Positions 11,167 through 19,811 of a DNA stretch of 64,000 nt are shown in pieces. The notes under the pieces are model-generated. The model was not told the origin of the DNA, did no database searches, and worked only from the letters and a program-made list of their open reading frames with translations. The stretch comes from Rubrobacter xylanophilus DSM 9941 (GTDB lineage Bacteria; Actinomycetota; Rubrobacteria; Rubrobacterales; Rubrobacteraceae): assembly GCF_000014185.1 (NCBI RefSeq), contig NC_008148.1, forward strand, positions 1,468,001 through 1,532,000, in the 5' to 3' direction. The translations under genes were made by a program, and so were the position numbers. The number at the start of each line of letters is the position of its first letter. Within the stretch, counting starts at the first letter, position 1.

Positions 11167-11724
11167 CTACACCCTCGTCTGGTACTCCCGGGTGCGGGTG
11201 TCCACCCTCACCCGGTCGCCCACGCTCACGAACAGCGGCACCTGCACCACGAGCCCGGTCTCCAGCGTGGCGGGCTTGCTCCCGCCGGTGGCCGTGTCCC
11301 CCCGGACGCCGGGGTCGGTCTCCACCACCTCCAGCTCCACGTGCGCCGGGGGCTGCACGCTCACCACCTCCCCGTCGGCGTACAGGACGCTCACCTCCCC
11401 GTTGGGGGTTATGAAGTCCTTCGCCTCGCCCACCACGTCCTCCGGGATGGCCACCTGCTCGTAGGTCTCCTGATCCATAAAGTAGTACAGGTCGCCGTCC
11501 CTGTACAGAAAGCTCATGGGGCGCGAGTCGGTCCTGATGCTCTCCACCTTCTCCCCGGCCCGGAAGGTCCGCTCTATGACCGCGCCGGTGTCCATGTTCC
11601 TCAGCCGGGTCCGCACGAAGGCGTGCCCCTTGCCGGGCTTTACGTGCTGGAAGCTGAGGATGGTGAACCGCTTGCCGTCGACGCGTATGGCGCTGCCGTT
11701 CCTGAACTGGTTGGTGGATATCAT
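11167..11724 (-). CDS. efp: Elongation factor P
   Basis: Relieves ribosome stalling at polyproline stretches. 185 residues, three beta-barrel domains. The loop [10 protein letters not shown] places Lys32 at the tip, the residue modified in many species; no modification gene (epmA, epmB, earP) is seen in the window. The ATG at 11724 ([10 protein letters not shown]) is chosen over an upstream in-frame extension that would add 63 Gly/Arg-rich residues without similarity; GGAG lies 9 bases before it. An extended -10 promoter lies in the 122-base gap upstream. Confidence 0.96.
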
Positions 11725-11800
11725 GCTTCGTCTCTCCTCTGCTTGCTTGCGGCCTGCCCGCGACACGGGCGCGCCCGGAAGGGCCGGGCGGCAGGGCGAT

Positions 11801-11809
11801 ATTATCGCA
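11801..11809 (-). promoter_or_regulatory. Extended -10 promoter candidate for efp-nusB
   Basis: On the minus strand TGC-GATAAT gives a TGN extended -10 with 5 of 6 matches to TATAAT, in a very GC-rich gap between aroB and efp. No good -35 lies 16-18 bases upstream. The leader of about 70 bases contains a hairpin (arms CGCCCGG and CCGGGCG, 11772-11790 on the plus strand). No T-run follows, so I do not call a terminator. The rest of the 122-base gap (11725-11846) shows nothing else I recognise. Confidence 0.45.
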
Positions 11810-11846
11810 CATGGAGCCTCCCCGCTTTCCCCGCGGCCGCCCCCTC

Positions 11847-12923
11847 CTACGCCGCCTCGAGGACGGCCTCCACGGCGCTCAGGGCCTCCTCCTCCCCGAC
11901 CTCCACCCCCCACACGGGGCGCCCGACCTCCCGGAGCAGCACGAACCGGTGCTCCCCGCCCCGGCGCTTTTTGTCCCGCCTCATGGCCCCGAGCACCTCC
12001 GCGGCCTCGAGCCCCCGGACGCGCACGGGAAGGCCGGCCTCCCGGAGCAGCCGCTCGTGCAGGCCGACGAGGTCCGTCCCGAAGACCCTGCGGGAGAGCA
12101 GGGCCTCGGCGACCATCCCCGCCGCGACCGCCTCCCCGTGCGCCAGGCCGTACCCGGAGGCGGCCTCGAGCCCGTGGCCCACGGTGTGGCCGTAGTTGAG
12201 GATGGCGCGCCGCCCCCGCTCGCGCTCGTCCTCGGCGACCACCCCGGCCTTGAAGGAGACGGAGAGGAGGACGAGCTCCTCGAGCGCCCCCGCGTCCCCC
12301 GCCAGGGCCTCCGCGAGCCGCTGCAGGGCCCCGAAGAGCCTCCCGCCGGCCAGAAGGCCCATCTTGACGACCTCGGCGAGCCCCATGGAGAGCTCCCGCC
12401 GCGGCAGGCTCTCCAGAAAGCCGAGGTCGGCCGCCACCAGCCGGGGCTGCAGGAAGGCCCCGACCAGGTTCTTCCCCTCCGGAAGATCCAACCCCGTCTT
12501 GCCGCCGACGGAGCTGTCGACCATGGCGAGCAGGGTCGTGGGCAGCATGACGAGGGAGATGCCGCGCATGTAGCTCGCCGCGACGAACCCCCCGAGGTCC
12601 CCCACCACCCCGCCGCCCAGGGCGAAGAGGGCGCCGTCGCGCATGAGGCCCGCCCGCGCGAGACGCCGCAGCACCTCGCCGTAGACGGCGAGGCTCTTGG
12701 AGCCCTCGCCGGCGGGGACCTCCACGGTCTCGAGCACCCGCCAGCCGGCCGCCCGCAGCGAGCGGCGAACCCTCCCGGCGTAGAGCGGCCCCACGGTGGA
12801 GTCGGTGAGCAGGGCGCAGTCCCCCACCTCCAGCGCCGCGGCCGCGAGCGCCCCCACGTCCAGCCCGCAGCCCACCTCGACCGGGTAGGCCTCCCCGGCG
12901 CGCACCGCTACGCGCCCAGCCAC
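11847..12923 (-). CDS. aroB: 3-dehydroquinate synthase
   Basis: Second step of the shikimate pathway, converting DAHP to dehydroquinate with NAD and a divalent metal. 358 residues. NAD-binding [13 protein letters not shown], the active-site stretch [19 protein letters not shown], and the metal ligand region [13 protein letters not shown] plus HGEAVAAGM are all present. The GTG at 12923 follows GGAG with 8 bases spacing and overlaps aroK by 16 bases. Order pilMNO-aroC-aroK-aroB is an old conserved linkage between pilus assembly and shikimate genes. Confidence 0.96.
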
Positions 12924-13414
12924 CGGGCTATCTCCTCGGCGACCTCCTCCGCGCCCCGGCCGTCCACGCCGACCGTGAGGTCGGCGACCTCCCGGTAGAG
13001 GGGCAGCCGGAGCTCGTACCGGCGGCAAAACTCCTCGAAGCTCGCCCCCCGCAGGGGGCGGTCCGCGGCGCGGGTCCGGGCGTAGAGCCGCCGCAGGTCC
13101 TCCTCCAGGAAGACCGTCGCCGCCCGCTCCCGGAGCAGCCGCCGGTTGTCCTCGCGCAGCACCGCCCCGCCGCCGCAGGCTATGACGCGGGGCGCCGAAC
13201 CGGGCCGGAGGGCCTCGGCGAGCTGGCCGTGCTCGAGCCCGCGGAAGCCCTCCTCCCCGCGCTCGGCGAAGATCAGGGGTATAGAGCGCCCGGCGCTGCG
13301 GGCGACGGCCTCGTCCAGGTCCACGAACTCCGCGCCGAGCCGGCCGGCGAGCAGCCGCCCCACGGTGCTCTTGCCGCAGCCCATATACCCCACGATGGCC
13401 ACCCTCTCCCTCAA
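12908..13414 (-). CDS. aroK: Shikimate kinase
   Basis: Phosphorylates shikimate at O3. 168 residues, typical size. P-loop GYMGCGKST at 9-17, the shikimate-binding VDLDEAVA with its Asp near residue 34, the Walker-B-like ACGGGAV, and the lid region with RPLRG are all visible. TTG start. Lies between aroC and aroB, with a 16-base overlap into aroB. Confidence 0.95.
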
Positions 13415-13427
13415 ACCCGCCGGCCCC

Positions 13428-14597
13428 TCAGGCGTCCGCGCGGCGCGCGGGAAGCCCGATGCGCCGCATGTAGTGCTCGTAGGAGGCCCGGATGTCCTCC
13501 AGGGCGTCCGCCCCGAACTTCTCCAGGAACGCCTCGGCCAGCACCACCGCCACCATCGCCTCCCCGATGACCGCGGCGGCGGGCACGGCGCAGCTGTCGG
13601 CCCGCTCGCGGAACGCCCGCGCCTCCTCGCCGGTGGAGAGGTCCACCGTCCGGAGCGCCCGGGCGATGGTGGAGATGGGCTTCATCGCCGCCGCCACCAC
13701 CACGGGCTCGCCATTGGTCATCCCGCCCTCGAGCCCGCCGAGGCGGTTGCTGGCCCGCCCGAGCGCCCCGCCGCGGCGGACGATCTCGTCCTGCACCTCG
13801 CTGGAGCGGCGGCGGGCGGCCTCGAAGGCGTCCCCGATCTCGACGCCCTTTATGGCGTTTATGGAGACGACGGCCGCGGCCAGCCGGGCGTCGAGCCGGT
13901 CCCGCCAGTCGGCGTAGGAGCCGAGCCCCGGCGGGCAGCCCTCGGCGACGACCACGAACTCCCCCCCCAGGGCGTCGCGGGCGTGGCGGGCGGCGTCTAT
14001 CTCCGCCTTCATCCTCTCGGAGACCTCGGGGTCCGGGCAGCGCACCTCGGAGCGGTCGGCCTTCCCGGCCCCCGCGGCGGCGAGGGCGCGGTCCATCGCC
14101 ACCTCCCCGATGCGGTAGACGGCGCTGAAGACCCGGACGCCGAACTCCCCGAGCAGCCGGCGGGCGACCGCCCCGGCGGCCACCCGGGCGACGGTCTCCC
14201 GGGCGCTGGAGCGCTCCAGCACGTTGCGCAGGTCCCCGAAGCCGTACTTCTGCATCCCCGCCAGGTCGGCGTGCCCGGGGCGGGGCAGCGTGATCGGCTC
14301 CGGCGGGTCCTCCACCGGCGCGGGGTTCATCCGGCGCTCCCAGTTGGCGTAGTCCCGGTTGCGCACGAGCATGGCGACCGGCGAGCCCAGGGTGCGGCCG
14401 TGGCGCACCCCGCCCAGGAACTCCACCCGGTCGCGCTCTATCTTCTGCCGCCCGCCCCGCCCGTAGCCGAGCTGCCGGCGGGCGAGGTCCCGGTCCACGT
14501 CCTCCGCCAGCAGCCGCAGCCCGGCGGGGACGCCGTGCACGATGACCACCTCCGCCGGGCCGTGCGACTCGCCGGCGGTGGAGAAGCCGAACCTCAA
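13428..14597 (-). CDS. aroC: Chorismate synthase
   Basis: Last shikimate-pathway enzyme, forming chorismate from EPSP with reduced FMN as cofactor. 389 residues. GESHGPA near the start, YGRGGRQKIERD and RHGRTLGSPVA, then RPGHADLAGMQKYGFGD and RNVLERSSARET match the three family signatures. The enzyme lacks a flavin reductase domain, so reduced FMN must come from elsewhere. TTG start with GAGG 8 bases upstream. It takes the place, next to the pil genes, that pilQ occupies in proteobacteria. Confidence 0.96.
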   Translation of the reverse strand: MRFGFSTAGESHGPAEVVIVHGVPAGLRLLAEDVDRDLARRQLGYGRGGRQKIERDRVEFLGGVRHGRTLGSPVAMLVRNRDYANWERRMNPAPVEDPPEPITLPRPGHADLAGMQKYGFGDLRNVLERSSARETVARVAAGAVARRLLGEFGVRVFSAVYRIGEVAMDRALAAAGAGKADRSEVRCPDPEVSERMKAEIDAARHARDALGGEFVVVAEGCPPGLGSYADWRDRLDARLAAAVVSINAIKGVEIGDAFEAARRRSSEVQDEIVRRGGALGRASNRLGGLEGGMTNGEPVVVAAAMKPISTIARALRTVDLSTGEEARAFRERADSCAVPAAAVIGEAMVAVVLAEAFLEKFGADALEDIRASYEHYMRRIGLPARRADA

Positions 14598-14630
14598 CGC
14601 AGAACCTCGCGGGATGACATCCTTTCCAGA

Positions 14631-15158
14631 CTACGGCACGCGGGCCCCGTCCGCAACCCGCCCGGGCGGCGGGAGGTTCCCCCCGCTCTGGAAGAGCCCC
14701 CGCGTGCGCTCGCGCGGGGGCGAGGGGCGCTGCTGGCGCGCCGGGCGGCGGGTGGCGTCCTCCCTCCCGAAGCCCGCCCCTCCCGGGGATGTCCTCTCCG
14801 GCGGCGGGGCGGCCGTCCCGGTCCGCTCGAAGCCCCTCTGCCCGGCGGTGGTCTCCTCCGGGCCGGAGGTGGCCTCGGAGCGCTGCAGCAGCTGGCGGAA
14901 GGGGTCCTTGCTCTGGTAGGCGGCGTAGGAGTCCACGTCGGGGGCCTCCACCGGCGCGGCGGGGGGCGGCGCCTCCCCGGCGGGCTCGCCCTGCCGGCTC
15001 GCCACCCGCTCCCCGCCGCCAAGCAGCGAGCCCGCGGCGGCCCAGGCGAAGAGGAAGACCGCCACGACCGCCAGGACCGGGGGCAAAACCCGGTTGTCCC
15101 GGACGAGCGCGTCCAGGAGGACGCGCCCCGCCCCCTCCCTCAGGTCTCTACCCGCCAC
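14631..15158 (-). CDS. PilP-like membrane protein of the pilus module (unassigned)
   Basis: 175 residues. One membrane helix (VLPPVLAVVAVFLFAWAAAG, about 24-43) is followed by a Pro/Ala-rich extracytoplasmic tail. One conserved-looking patch, SYAAYQSKDPFRQLL near residue 78-92, resembles the KDPF motif of PilP/GspC-type inner-membrane partners. The C-terminal half is low-complexity (Pro, Arg, Gly) and looks disordered. It overlaps pilO by 11 bases, so it is very likely the fourth member of the pilMNO operon. The PilP label is inferred from position and the short motif; there is no clear beta-domain as in true PilP. Confidence 0.6.
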   Translation of the reverse strand: MAGRDLREGAGRVLLDALVRDNRVLPPVLAVVAVFLFAWAAAGSLLGGGERVASRQGEPAGEAPPPAAPVEAPDVDSYAAYQSKDPFRQLLQRSEATSGPEETTAGQRGFERTGTAAPPPERTSPGGAGFGREDATRRPARQQRPSPPRERTRGLFQSGGNLPPPGRVADGARVP

Positions 15159-15768
15159 CGGAGGTCACCTCCCCCGTCGTCGTCTCTCCGGCCCCTGCTC
15201 CGGCAGGGCCCTCCGGCTGGAAGTATATCTCCGCCCGCACCTCCACCCTCAGAAGGCGCTCGATGCCCGCGGCCGCGCCGGCGGCCTCCGCGGGCTCGTA
15301 GGAGACCTCGTTCACCGCGACCAGCCGCACCAGGTTCTGCAGCCGGAGCAGGAAGTCCTGCATCTCCTCGTAGGTTCCCTCGAAGGTCATTGTAACCGGG
15401 ACGACCGAGTAGGGGCCACCGGTCTCCGGGGCGCCGGGGGTGCCGGGCTCTATGGAGAGCTGGGTCACCCCGGAGGCCCGCGCCACCTCCTCCACCTGGA
15501 CGATGAAGGTGGGGATCTCGGGCCGCTCCGGGATCCGCCGCGAGAGCTCCAGCAGCTGGCGCTCGAGCTCCGGGGCGTTGCGCCGGACGTCCTCGAGCCT
15601 CCGCACCTCCTCCCGGAGGCCGGCGAGCCGGGCCTCCTTCTGGTCCCGCTCCTGCGCGCTGGACTGCAGCCTGTCCAGCAGCGGGCTCAAGAGGAGCAGG
15701 TAGGCCAGCGCCACCGCGGCCAGGATGCCGAGCGCCCCGAAGACGAGCGTCCTGCGCTCGCCGTCCAC
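15148..15768 (-). CDS. pilO: Type IV pilus inner membrane protein PilO
   Basis: 206 residues with a membrane helix at about 8-27 (LVFGALGILAAVALAYLLLL), a coiled coil (about 30-70) and a ferredoxin-like periplasmic domain (IPTFIVQVEEVARASGVTQLSI; then VTMTFEGTYEEMQDFLLRLQNL). This is the standard PilO layout; PilO pairs with PilN to align the pilus machine across the envelope. GTG start immediately after the pilN stop. Neighbours pilM and pilN support the call. Confidence 0.9.
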   Translation of the reverse strand: MDGERRTLVFGALGILAAVALAYLLLLSPLLDRLQSSAQERDQKEARLAGLREEVRRLEDVRRNAPELERQLLELSRRIPERPEIPTFIVQVEEVARASGVTQLSIEPGTPGAPETGGPYSVVPVTMTFEGTYEEMQDFLLRLQNLVRLVAVNEVSYEPAEAAGAAAGIERLLRVEVRAEIYFQPEGPAGAGAGETTTGEVTSGGG

Positions 15769-16446
15769 CTACCGGGCGCCCCCCGCGCGGGACGCCTGCT
15801 CCTCCAGCCCCTCCAGCCGGAGCTCGGTCCCCGCCGCGCCGACCTCCGTCACCAGCTCCGACTCGGCCTCGAAGCTCAGGGCCGGCCGGATAAAGGTCTG
15901 CCGGTCCAGCTCGGCCGACTCCAGCCGGGTGTTGGCCAGAAAGCGCAGGTTGTCCATGCGCACCACGAAGTCCGCCACGTTGCGGTACTCGGGGAGGGCG
16001 ACCCCGGTGAAGACCACCCGCCCGGGCGGCTCCAGCGGCTGCCCCACCGGGGCGTCTATGTCCACCGGGGAGGCCTCGGCGGACATGGTCTCCAGGGCGG
16101 TGGTGGTGGGGATCACGAAGGCCAGCCCCTGCAAAAACTCCGCCCACTGGAAGCGGCTGCGGTAGATGCCGTCGGCCACGGGCTTCTTCTCCTCTATGCG
16201 GGCCTGGAGCCCCCGGTAGGGGCTGAGGGCCTCCAGGCGCCGGTTCTGCTCGGCGATCCGGGCGTCCAGCTCGGCTATGCGGCTCTCCACCATATAGATG
16301 CGCACCACCAGAAACAGCGCCACGAGCCCGACGACCAGCAGGGCGGCGGCCCCCCCGACGAGCAGCAGCCCCGCCGCCCGCTGGCCGCGCAGCCGCTCCA
16401 GCCCGCGCCGCCGCTCCTCGGGGGGGAGGAGGTTTATGCGCCTCAC
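15769..16446 (-). CDS. pilN: Type IV pilus assembly protein PilN
   Basis: 225 residues. The cytoplasmic start MRRINLLPPEERRR contains the INLLP motif that docks into PilM. A membrane helix (about 25-48) and a coiled coil (VESRIAELDARIAEQNRRLEAL, here shown split as two heptad-rich runs) lead into a periplasmic domain with FTGVALPEYRNVADFVVRMDN. The GTG at 16446 overlaps the pilM stop as GTGA and places INLLP at residue 4, as in the family. No pilin or motor ATPase gene is in the window, so those partners are encoded elsewhere. Confidence 0.92.
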   Translation of the reverse strand: MRRINLLPPEERRRGLERLRGQRAAGLLLVGGAAALLVVGLVALFLVVRIYMVESRIAELDARIAEQNRRLEALSPYRGLQARIEEKKPVADGIYRSRFQWAEFLQGLAFVIPTTTALETMSAEASPVDIDAPVGQPLEPPGRVVFTGVALPEYRNVADFVVRMDNLRFLANTRLESAELDRQTFIRPALSFEAESELVTEVGAAGTELRLEGLEEQASRAGGAR

Positions 16447-17582
16447 GGGCCCTCCTCCATGGCGAGCCCGAGCGCCACGGCGAGCACCGGCTCCATGGCC
16501 CGCAGCTGCTCGTCGGAGACGTTGGAGCGGTTCCTCAGGACCCCGGCGAGGGGGCGCGCCGGCTCCACCGGCAGCCCCAGCAGCTCGGAGAGGTGGGAGG
16601 CGAGGCCGGGGATGAGCCCGGCCTCCCCGGAGAGAATCACGAGCGAGACCTCCCGGGACCCGGGCTGCGCCTGGTGGTACTCGGCGGAGCGCTGGACCTC
16701 CTCGGCGAGCAGGCGGACGGCCTCCTCCAGCCCCCGCCGCACGTCGTAGACGAGGGCCGGGTCGGGAAGCTCCTCGGTCTCCTGCTGCTCCGGGGCGGGG
16801 AGGGAGGGGGCCTCGGGGACGCCGCCGAGGCCCACGCCGGGCTCGAAGACGAGCCTCTCCGCCTGGTCCTCCGGGAGGTCCGCGACCTCGGAGACCCGCC
16901 GCACGAAGTCCCGGACCCCGAGCGGGAGAAAGCGGACCAGCGCGGGACGCCCGCCGCCGGCGACGAGCAGGTTGGAGAGTTCGCCCCCGACGTCCAGCAG
17001 CACCACGTCGCCCTCGTCCTCGAAGAAGGTCGCGGGGAGGGCCGAGCGCAGCAGGCAAAGCGCCTTCACGTCCACCCCGACCGGCCGGAACCCCCCGGAA
17101 CGGACCGCCGCGGTGAGCCGGCGGACCATCTCCTTGCGGGCGGCGACGAGCAGCACCCTGTCCTCCCCGGGGTTCTCGGGGGAGGGGCCGAGCACAGCGT
17201 GGTCCAGGACCGCCTCCTCGAGCGGCACCGGGATGTAGTCCTGGGCCTGGAAGGCGAGGGCCCCGGCGAGCTCGCCGGGCTCCATGCGCGGAAAGCTGAC
17301 AAAGCGCACCACCACCTGCTCGTTCGCGACCCCGAGGAGCACGGATCTGCCCCGGAAGGCGTGGGTCTCCCGGAAGCTCCTCAACTCGGCGGCCAGAAGC
17401 TCCGGGTCCGACACCTCGCCCCCGGAGATCACGCCCTCCGGGAGCCTGCGGTAGCCGACGTGCTCCAGAACGTAGCCCCCGGGGGAGCCGGAGAGCTGGA
17501 CCGCCTTTATGGCGCTCCGGTCGATGTCCATCCCGATGGGCTGCGGCAGCAGACGCCCGAGCGCGGCTACCCGGCCCAGCAC
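16443..17582 (-). CDS. pilM: Type IV pilus assembly ATPase-like protein PilM
   Basis: 379-residue actin-like cytoplasmic protein that binds PilN. Phosphate-1 region is IGMDIDRSAIKAVQLSG near the start; VVLLDVGGELSNLLVAGGG is the phosphate-2 loop; VILSGEAGLIPGLASHL is the adenosine motif. The GTG at 17582 is preceded by GGAGG 11 bases away; a longer in-frame extension to 17690 has no family likeness. It heads the pilMNO set. The acyltransferase gene lies 28 bases upstream, so co-transcription is probable. Confidence 0.92.
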   Translation of the reverse strand: MLGRVAALGRLLPQPIGMDIDRSAIKAVQLSGSPGGYVLEHVGYRRLPEGVISGGEVSDPELLAAELRSFRETHAFRGRSVLLGVANEQVVVRFVSFPRMEPGELAGALAFQAQDYIPVPLEEAVLDHAVLGPSPENPGEDRVLLVAARKEMVRRLTAAVRSGGFRPVGVDVKALCLLRSALPATFFEDEGDVVLLDVGGELSNLLVAGGGRPALVRFLPLGVRDFVRRVSEVADLPEDQAERLVFEPGVGLGGVPEAPSLPAPEQQETEELPDPALVYDVRRGLEEAVRLLAEEVQRSAEYHQAQPGSREVSLVILSGEAGLIPGLASHLSELLGLPVEPARPLAGVLRNRSNVSDEQLRAMEPVLAVALGLAMEEGP

Positions 17583-17610
17583 CCATCCACCCCCCTCCCC
17601 GGGAGGCCGG

Positions 17611-18201
17611 TCAACCGCCGCCCTCCCGGGCAACGTAGCGCAGCGGCCCCACCTCGGTGTCGCTCCCCACGGAGGCCTTGCGGCCCACACCGGAGTTGAA
17701 GCCCAGCAGGACCCGCGCCCCCACGCGGGCCCCGGGCCCCACCACGGAGCCGGCCGAGAGCCAGACCCCCGCCCCGACCTCGGCGTCGCGGTCCACGAGC
17801 GCCCCCGGCCCGATGAAGCTGTGGCTGCCGACCACGGCGTTCGGGTGGACGACGGCCCCGGCGGCGAGCACGGACCCGTCGCCGACCATCGCGGCCCCGG
17901 AGACGTAGGCCCCGGGGTGGACGGCGGTGAAGAAGCTCCCCCCGAGGGCCCGGATGGAGTTGGCGATGGAGAGGCGGGTCCGGTTGTCCGTTATGGCGAC
18001 GATGACGTGCACGGGCTCGACGGAGAGCATGCTCTTGAGCATGCCTATGTCCCCCAGCACGGGGAAGCCGCGCACCTTCTCGGGGAGCACGGCGTGCGCG
18101 TCGTCGTAGAAGCCGAGGACCCTGTCCGAGATGCCGGCGGCGATGAGAACGTCGAGCGCGAGGCGCCCGTAGCCGCCCGCCCCGACTATGGCGAGCCGCA
18201 T
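17611..18201 (-). CDS. NeuD/PglD-family sugar acyltransferase
   Basis: 196 residues from the ATG at 18201 (GAGGAGGAG lies just before it); an ATG at 18249 or a TTG at 18321 would add an unmatched N-terminus. It starts MRLAIVGAGGYGR, a Rossmann-like PglD N-terminal domain that binds UDP-sugar. It then shows hexapeptide repeats of a left-handed beta helix (for example VHPNAVVGSHSFIGPGALVD). Such enzymes N- or O-acetylate nucleotide sugars or sialic acid. Placed 28 bases before pilM, it may take part in pilin or surface glycan decoration, but no partner aminotransferase or glycosyltransferase is adjacent. Confidence 0.8.
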   Translation of the reverse strand: MRLAIVGAGGYGRLALDVLIAAGISDRVLGFYDDAHAVLPEKVRGFPVLGDIGMLKSMLSVEPVHVIVAITDNRTRLSIANSIRALGGSFFTAVHPGAYVSGAAMVGDGSVLAAGAVVHPNAVVGSHSFIGPGALVDRDAEVGAGVWLSAGSVVGPGARVGARVLLGFNSGVGRKASVGSDTEVGPLRYVAREGGG

Positions 18202-18257
18202 CTCCTCCTCGAAGTCTATGCCCCGGGCCTCGGCCTCGGGCTGCGACATGCCGGCGG

Positions 18258-18326
18258 CTAGTTCCGGACCGAAGATCTCGCGCCCCCCTCCTCGCGTTCC
18301 GGGCAGTTTAGCACCGCACAAGCCAT
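18258..18326 (-). CDS. Possible 22-residue leader peptide upstream of the acyltransferase
   Basis: An ATG at 18326 preceded by AGGAG with 7 bases spacing opens a 22-codon frame ending in TAG at 18258, 57 bases before the preferred start of the acyltransferase. The peptide is not hydrophobic and has two Cys and several Glu/Arg. It could be a regulatory or chance uORF. The surrounding 180-base gap (18202-18381) also holds a weak promoter-like pair, TTTACG and TATACA, 15 bases apart, at 18343-18369. Confidence 0.25.
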   Translation of the reverse strand: MACAVLNCPEREEGGARSSVRN

Positions 18327-18381
18327 CTTTGCTCTCCTGCGTGGGTGGGAGAACCCGTCGCCCCCAATGTATAGCCTCCGT

Positions 18382-19302
18382 TCAGCGGCGTAAAGCGCCC
18401 GTAAGGCTATGCCCCCGGAGGAACTCGGCGGCCCCGAGCCGCCGCCCCCCGGGAAGCTGCAGCTCGAGTATCTCCACGACGCCGCTTTCGCACCCCACGA
18501 AGAGCCGCCCGTCCCCGGCCCGCAGCTCGCCGGGGGCGAGCTCCCGCCCCGCCTCCCGGTGCACGCGGGTGCGCCAGATCTTGAGCGGCCCCTCGACCTC
18601 CGGGTGGCGCGTCCGGGCCCCGATGTGCGGCGAGAGGGCCCGCACCTGGTCGTGCACCCGCCGGGCGTCCCGGGACCAGTCTATCTCCTGGTCCTGGCGC
18701 GTGATCCTGGGGGCGTAGCTCGCGCGGGAGCTGTCCTGTCGGGTGAGGTTGAGAGTTCCGGACTCGAGGCGATCCAGAACCTCTACCAGAGCTTCAGCTC
18801 CGACCCGGGCGAGGAGGTCGGCGAGCTCTCCCCCGGTCATGTCTGGCGGGATGGGGACCCTGCGCTGGAGCGCCACGGGCCCGGTGTCCAGCCCCTCGTC
18901 CATGCGGATGACGGTGACGCCGGTCTCCCTCTCGCCGTCCATGATGGCCCGCTCAACGGGGGCGGCGCCGCGGTAGGCGGGCAGGAGCGAGGCGTGCACG
19001 TTGTATGCGCCGTGGCGGGCGGCGTAGAGGGTATCGGGGCGCAGAATCTGGCCGTAGGCCGCGACCACGAGCGCGTCGTGGCGCGAGATCTCGCCGGCGG
19101 CCTCGGAGATGCTGGCGGGCTGGAGGAGCGGGAGCCCGGCCTCGCGGGCGAGGAGGGCGACCGGCGGGGAGGCGGTGCGCCGGCCCCGCCCGCGGGGGGC
19201 GTCCGGCTGAGAGATCACGAGCCCCACCTCGTGCCCGGAGCCCAGGAGGCCCCTGAGCACGGTGGCGGCGAACTCCGGCGTGCCGGCGAAGGCCACCCGC
19301 AA
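18382..19302 (-). CDS. fmt: Methionyl-tRNA formyltransferase
   Basis: Formylates initiator Met-tRNA using 10-formyl-THF. 306 residues. N-terminal Rossmann domain with FAGTPEFAA; the catalytic region has NVHASLLPAYRGAAP and DEGLDTGP, covering the Asn, His and Asp residues of the active site. The C-terminal OB-like domain (about 205-306) recognises the acceptor stem. TTG start with GAGGG 8 bases upstream. It follows def by 11 bases; the def-fmt pair acts at opposite ends of N-formyl-methionine use. Confidence 0.96.
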   Translation of the reverse strand: MRVAFAGTPEFAATVLRGLLGSGHEVGLVISQPDAPRGRGRRTASPPVALLAREAGLPLLQPASISEAAGEISRHDALVVAAYGQILRPDTLYAARHGAYNVHASLLPAYRGAAPVERAIMDGERETGVTVIRMDEGLDTGPVALQRRVPIPPDMTGGELADLLARVGAEALVEVLDRLESGTLNLTRQDSSRASYAPRITRQDQEIDWSRDARRVHDQVRALSPHIGARTRHPEVEGPLKIWRTRVHREAGRELAPGELRAGDGRLFVGCESGVVEILELQLPGGRRLGAAEFLRGHSLTGALRR

Positions 19303-19313
19303 GCCTTAATCCC

Positions 19314-19808
19314 TCAGCGGCTCTTCAGCATCCGCTCGCGCAGCTCGCGCAGCGCCGCCCGGCGGGTCTCCCGGTCCACCCGGTCGAGGATGAGGACGCC
19401 GTCCAGGTGGTCCGTCTCGTGCTGCAGAACCCGCGCCAGGAGCCCCTCGGCCTCTATCCGGAGGGGGGAACCGTCGAGGTTCTGCCCGGTGAGGACCACG
19501 GCCGCCGGGCGCTCCACCTCGACCCGCACGCCGGGTATGGAGAGGCAGCCCTCCTCGGCCCGCTCGGTCCGCTCCGAGGCCTCCTCGATGGCGGGGTTGA
19601 CGACCACCAGCCGCCGGTCCTCCACCTCGGCGACGAAGATCCGCTTGAGCCGCCCGACCTGGTTGGCCGCCAGGCCCACGCCCTCGTGCTCCCGCATGGT
19701 CTCGAACATCTCCTCGGCGAGCCGGGCGAGCGCCCCGTCGAAGGTCTTCACCGGGGCGGCCCGGGACTTGAGCACCGGGTCGCCGAAAGTCCGCATCTCA
19801 AGCGCCAA
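19314..19808 (-). CDS. def: Peptide deformylase
   Basis: Removes the formyl group from nascent proteins. 164 residues. All three metalloprotease motifs are intact: GVGLAANQVG, EGCLSIPGV (Cys metal ligand) and QHETDHLDG (HExxH-type with two His ligands and the catalytic Glu). TTG start with GAGG at 8 bases; an ATG four codons later (MRTFGDPVLK) is an alternative. It lies between priA and fmt, a common order. Confidence 0.96.
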   Translation of the reverse strand: MALEMRTFGDPVLKSRAAPVKTFDGALARLAEEMFETMREHEGVGLAANQVGRLKRIFVAEVEDRRLVVVNPAIEEASERTERAEEGCLSIPGVRVEVERPAAVVLTGQNLDGSPLRIEAEGLLARVLQHETDHLDGVLILDRVDRETRRAALRELRERMLKSR

Positions 19809-19811
19809 TCC

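Noticed and set aside
11772-11790. GC hairpin in the efp leader as an intrinsic terminator of aroB
   Set aside because: No T-run follows on the minus strand and it lies downstream of the efp -10 box, so it is in the leader, not an aroB terminator with the usual form.
11725-11913. Longer EF-P N-terminus extending 63 codons upstream
   Set aside because: The extension is low-complexity Gly/Arg, has no family similarity, and crosses a promoter-like box; the ATG at 11724 has a good ribosome binding site.
18322-18369. Strong promoter for the acyltransferase-pil operon
   Set aside because: Spacing of TTTACG and TATACA is only 15 bases and matches are partial; kept as a weak note only.
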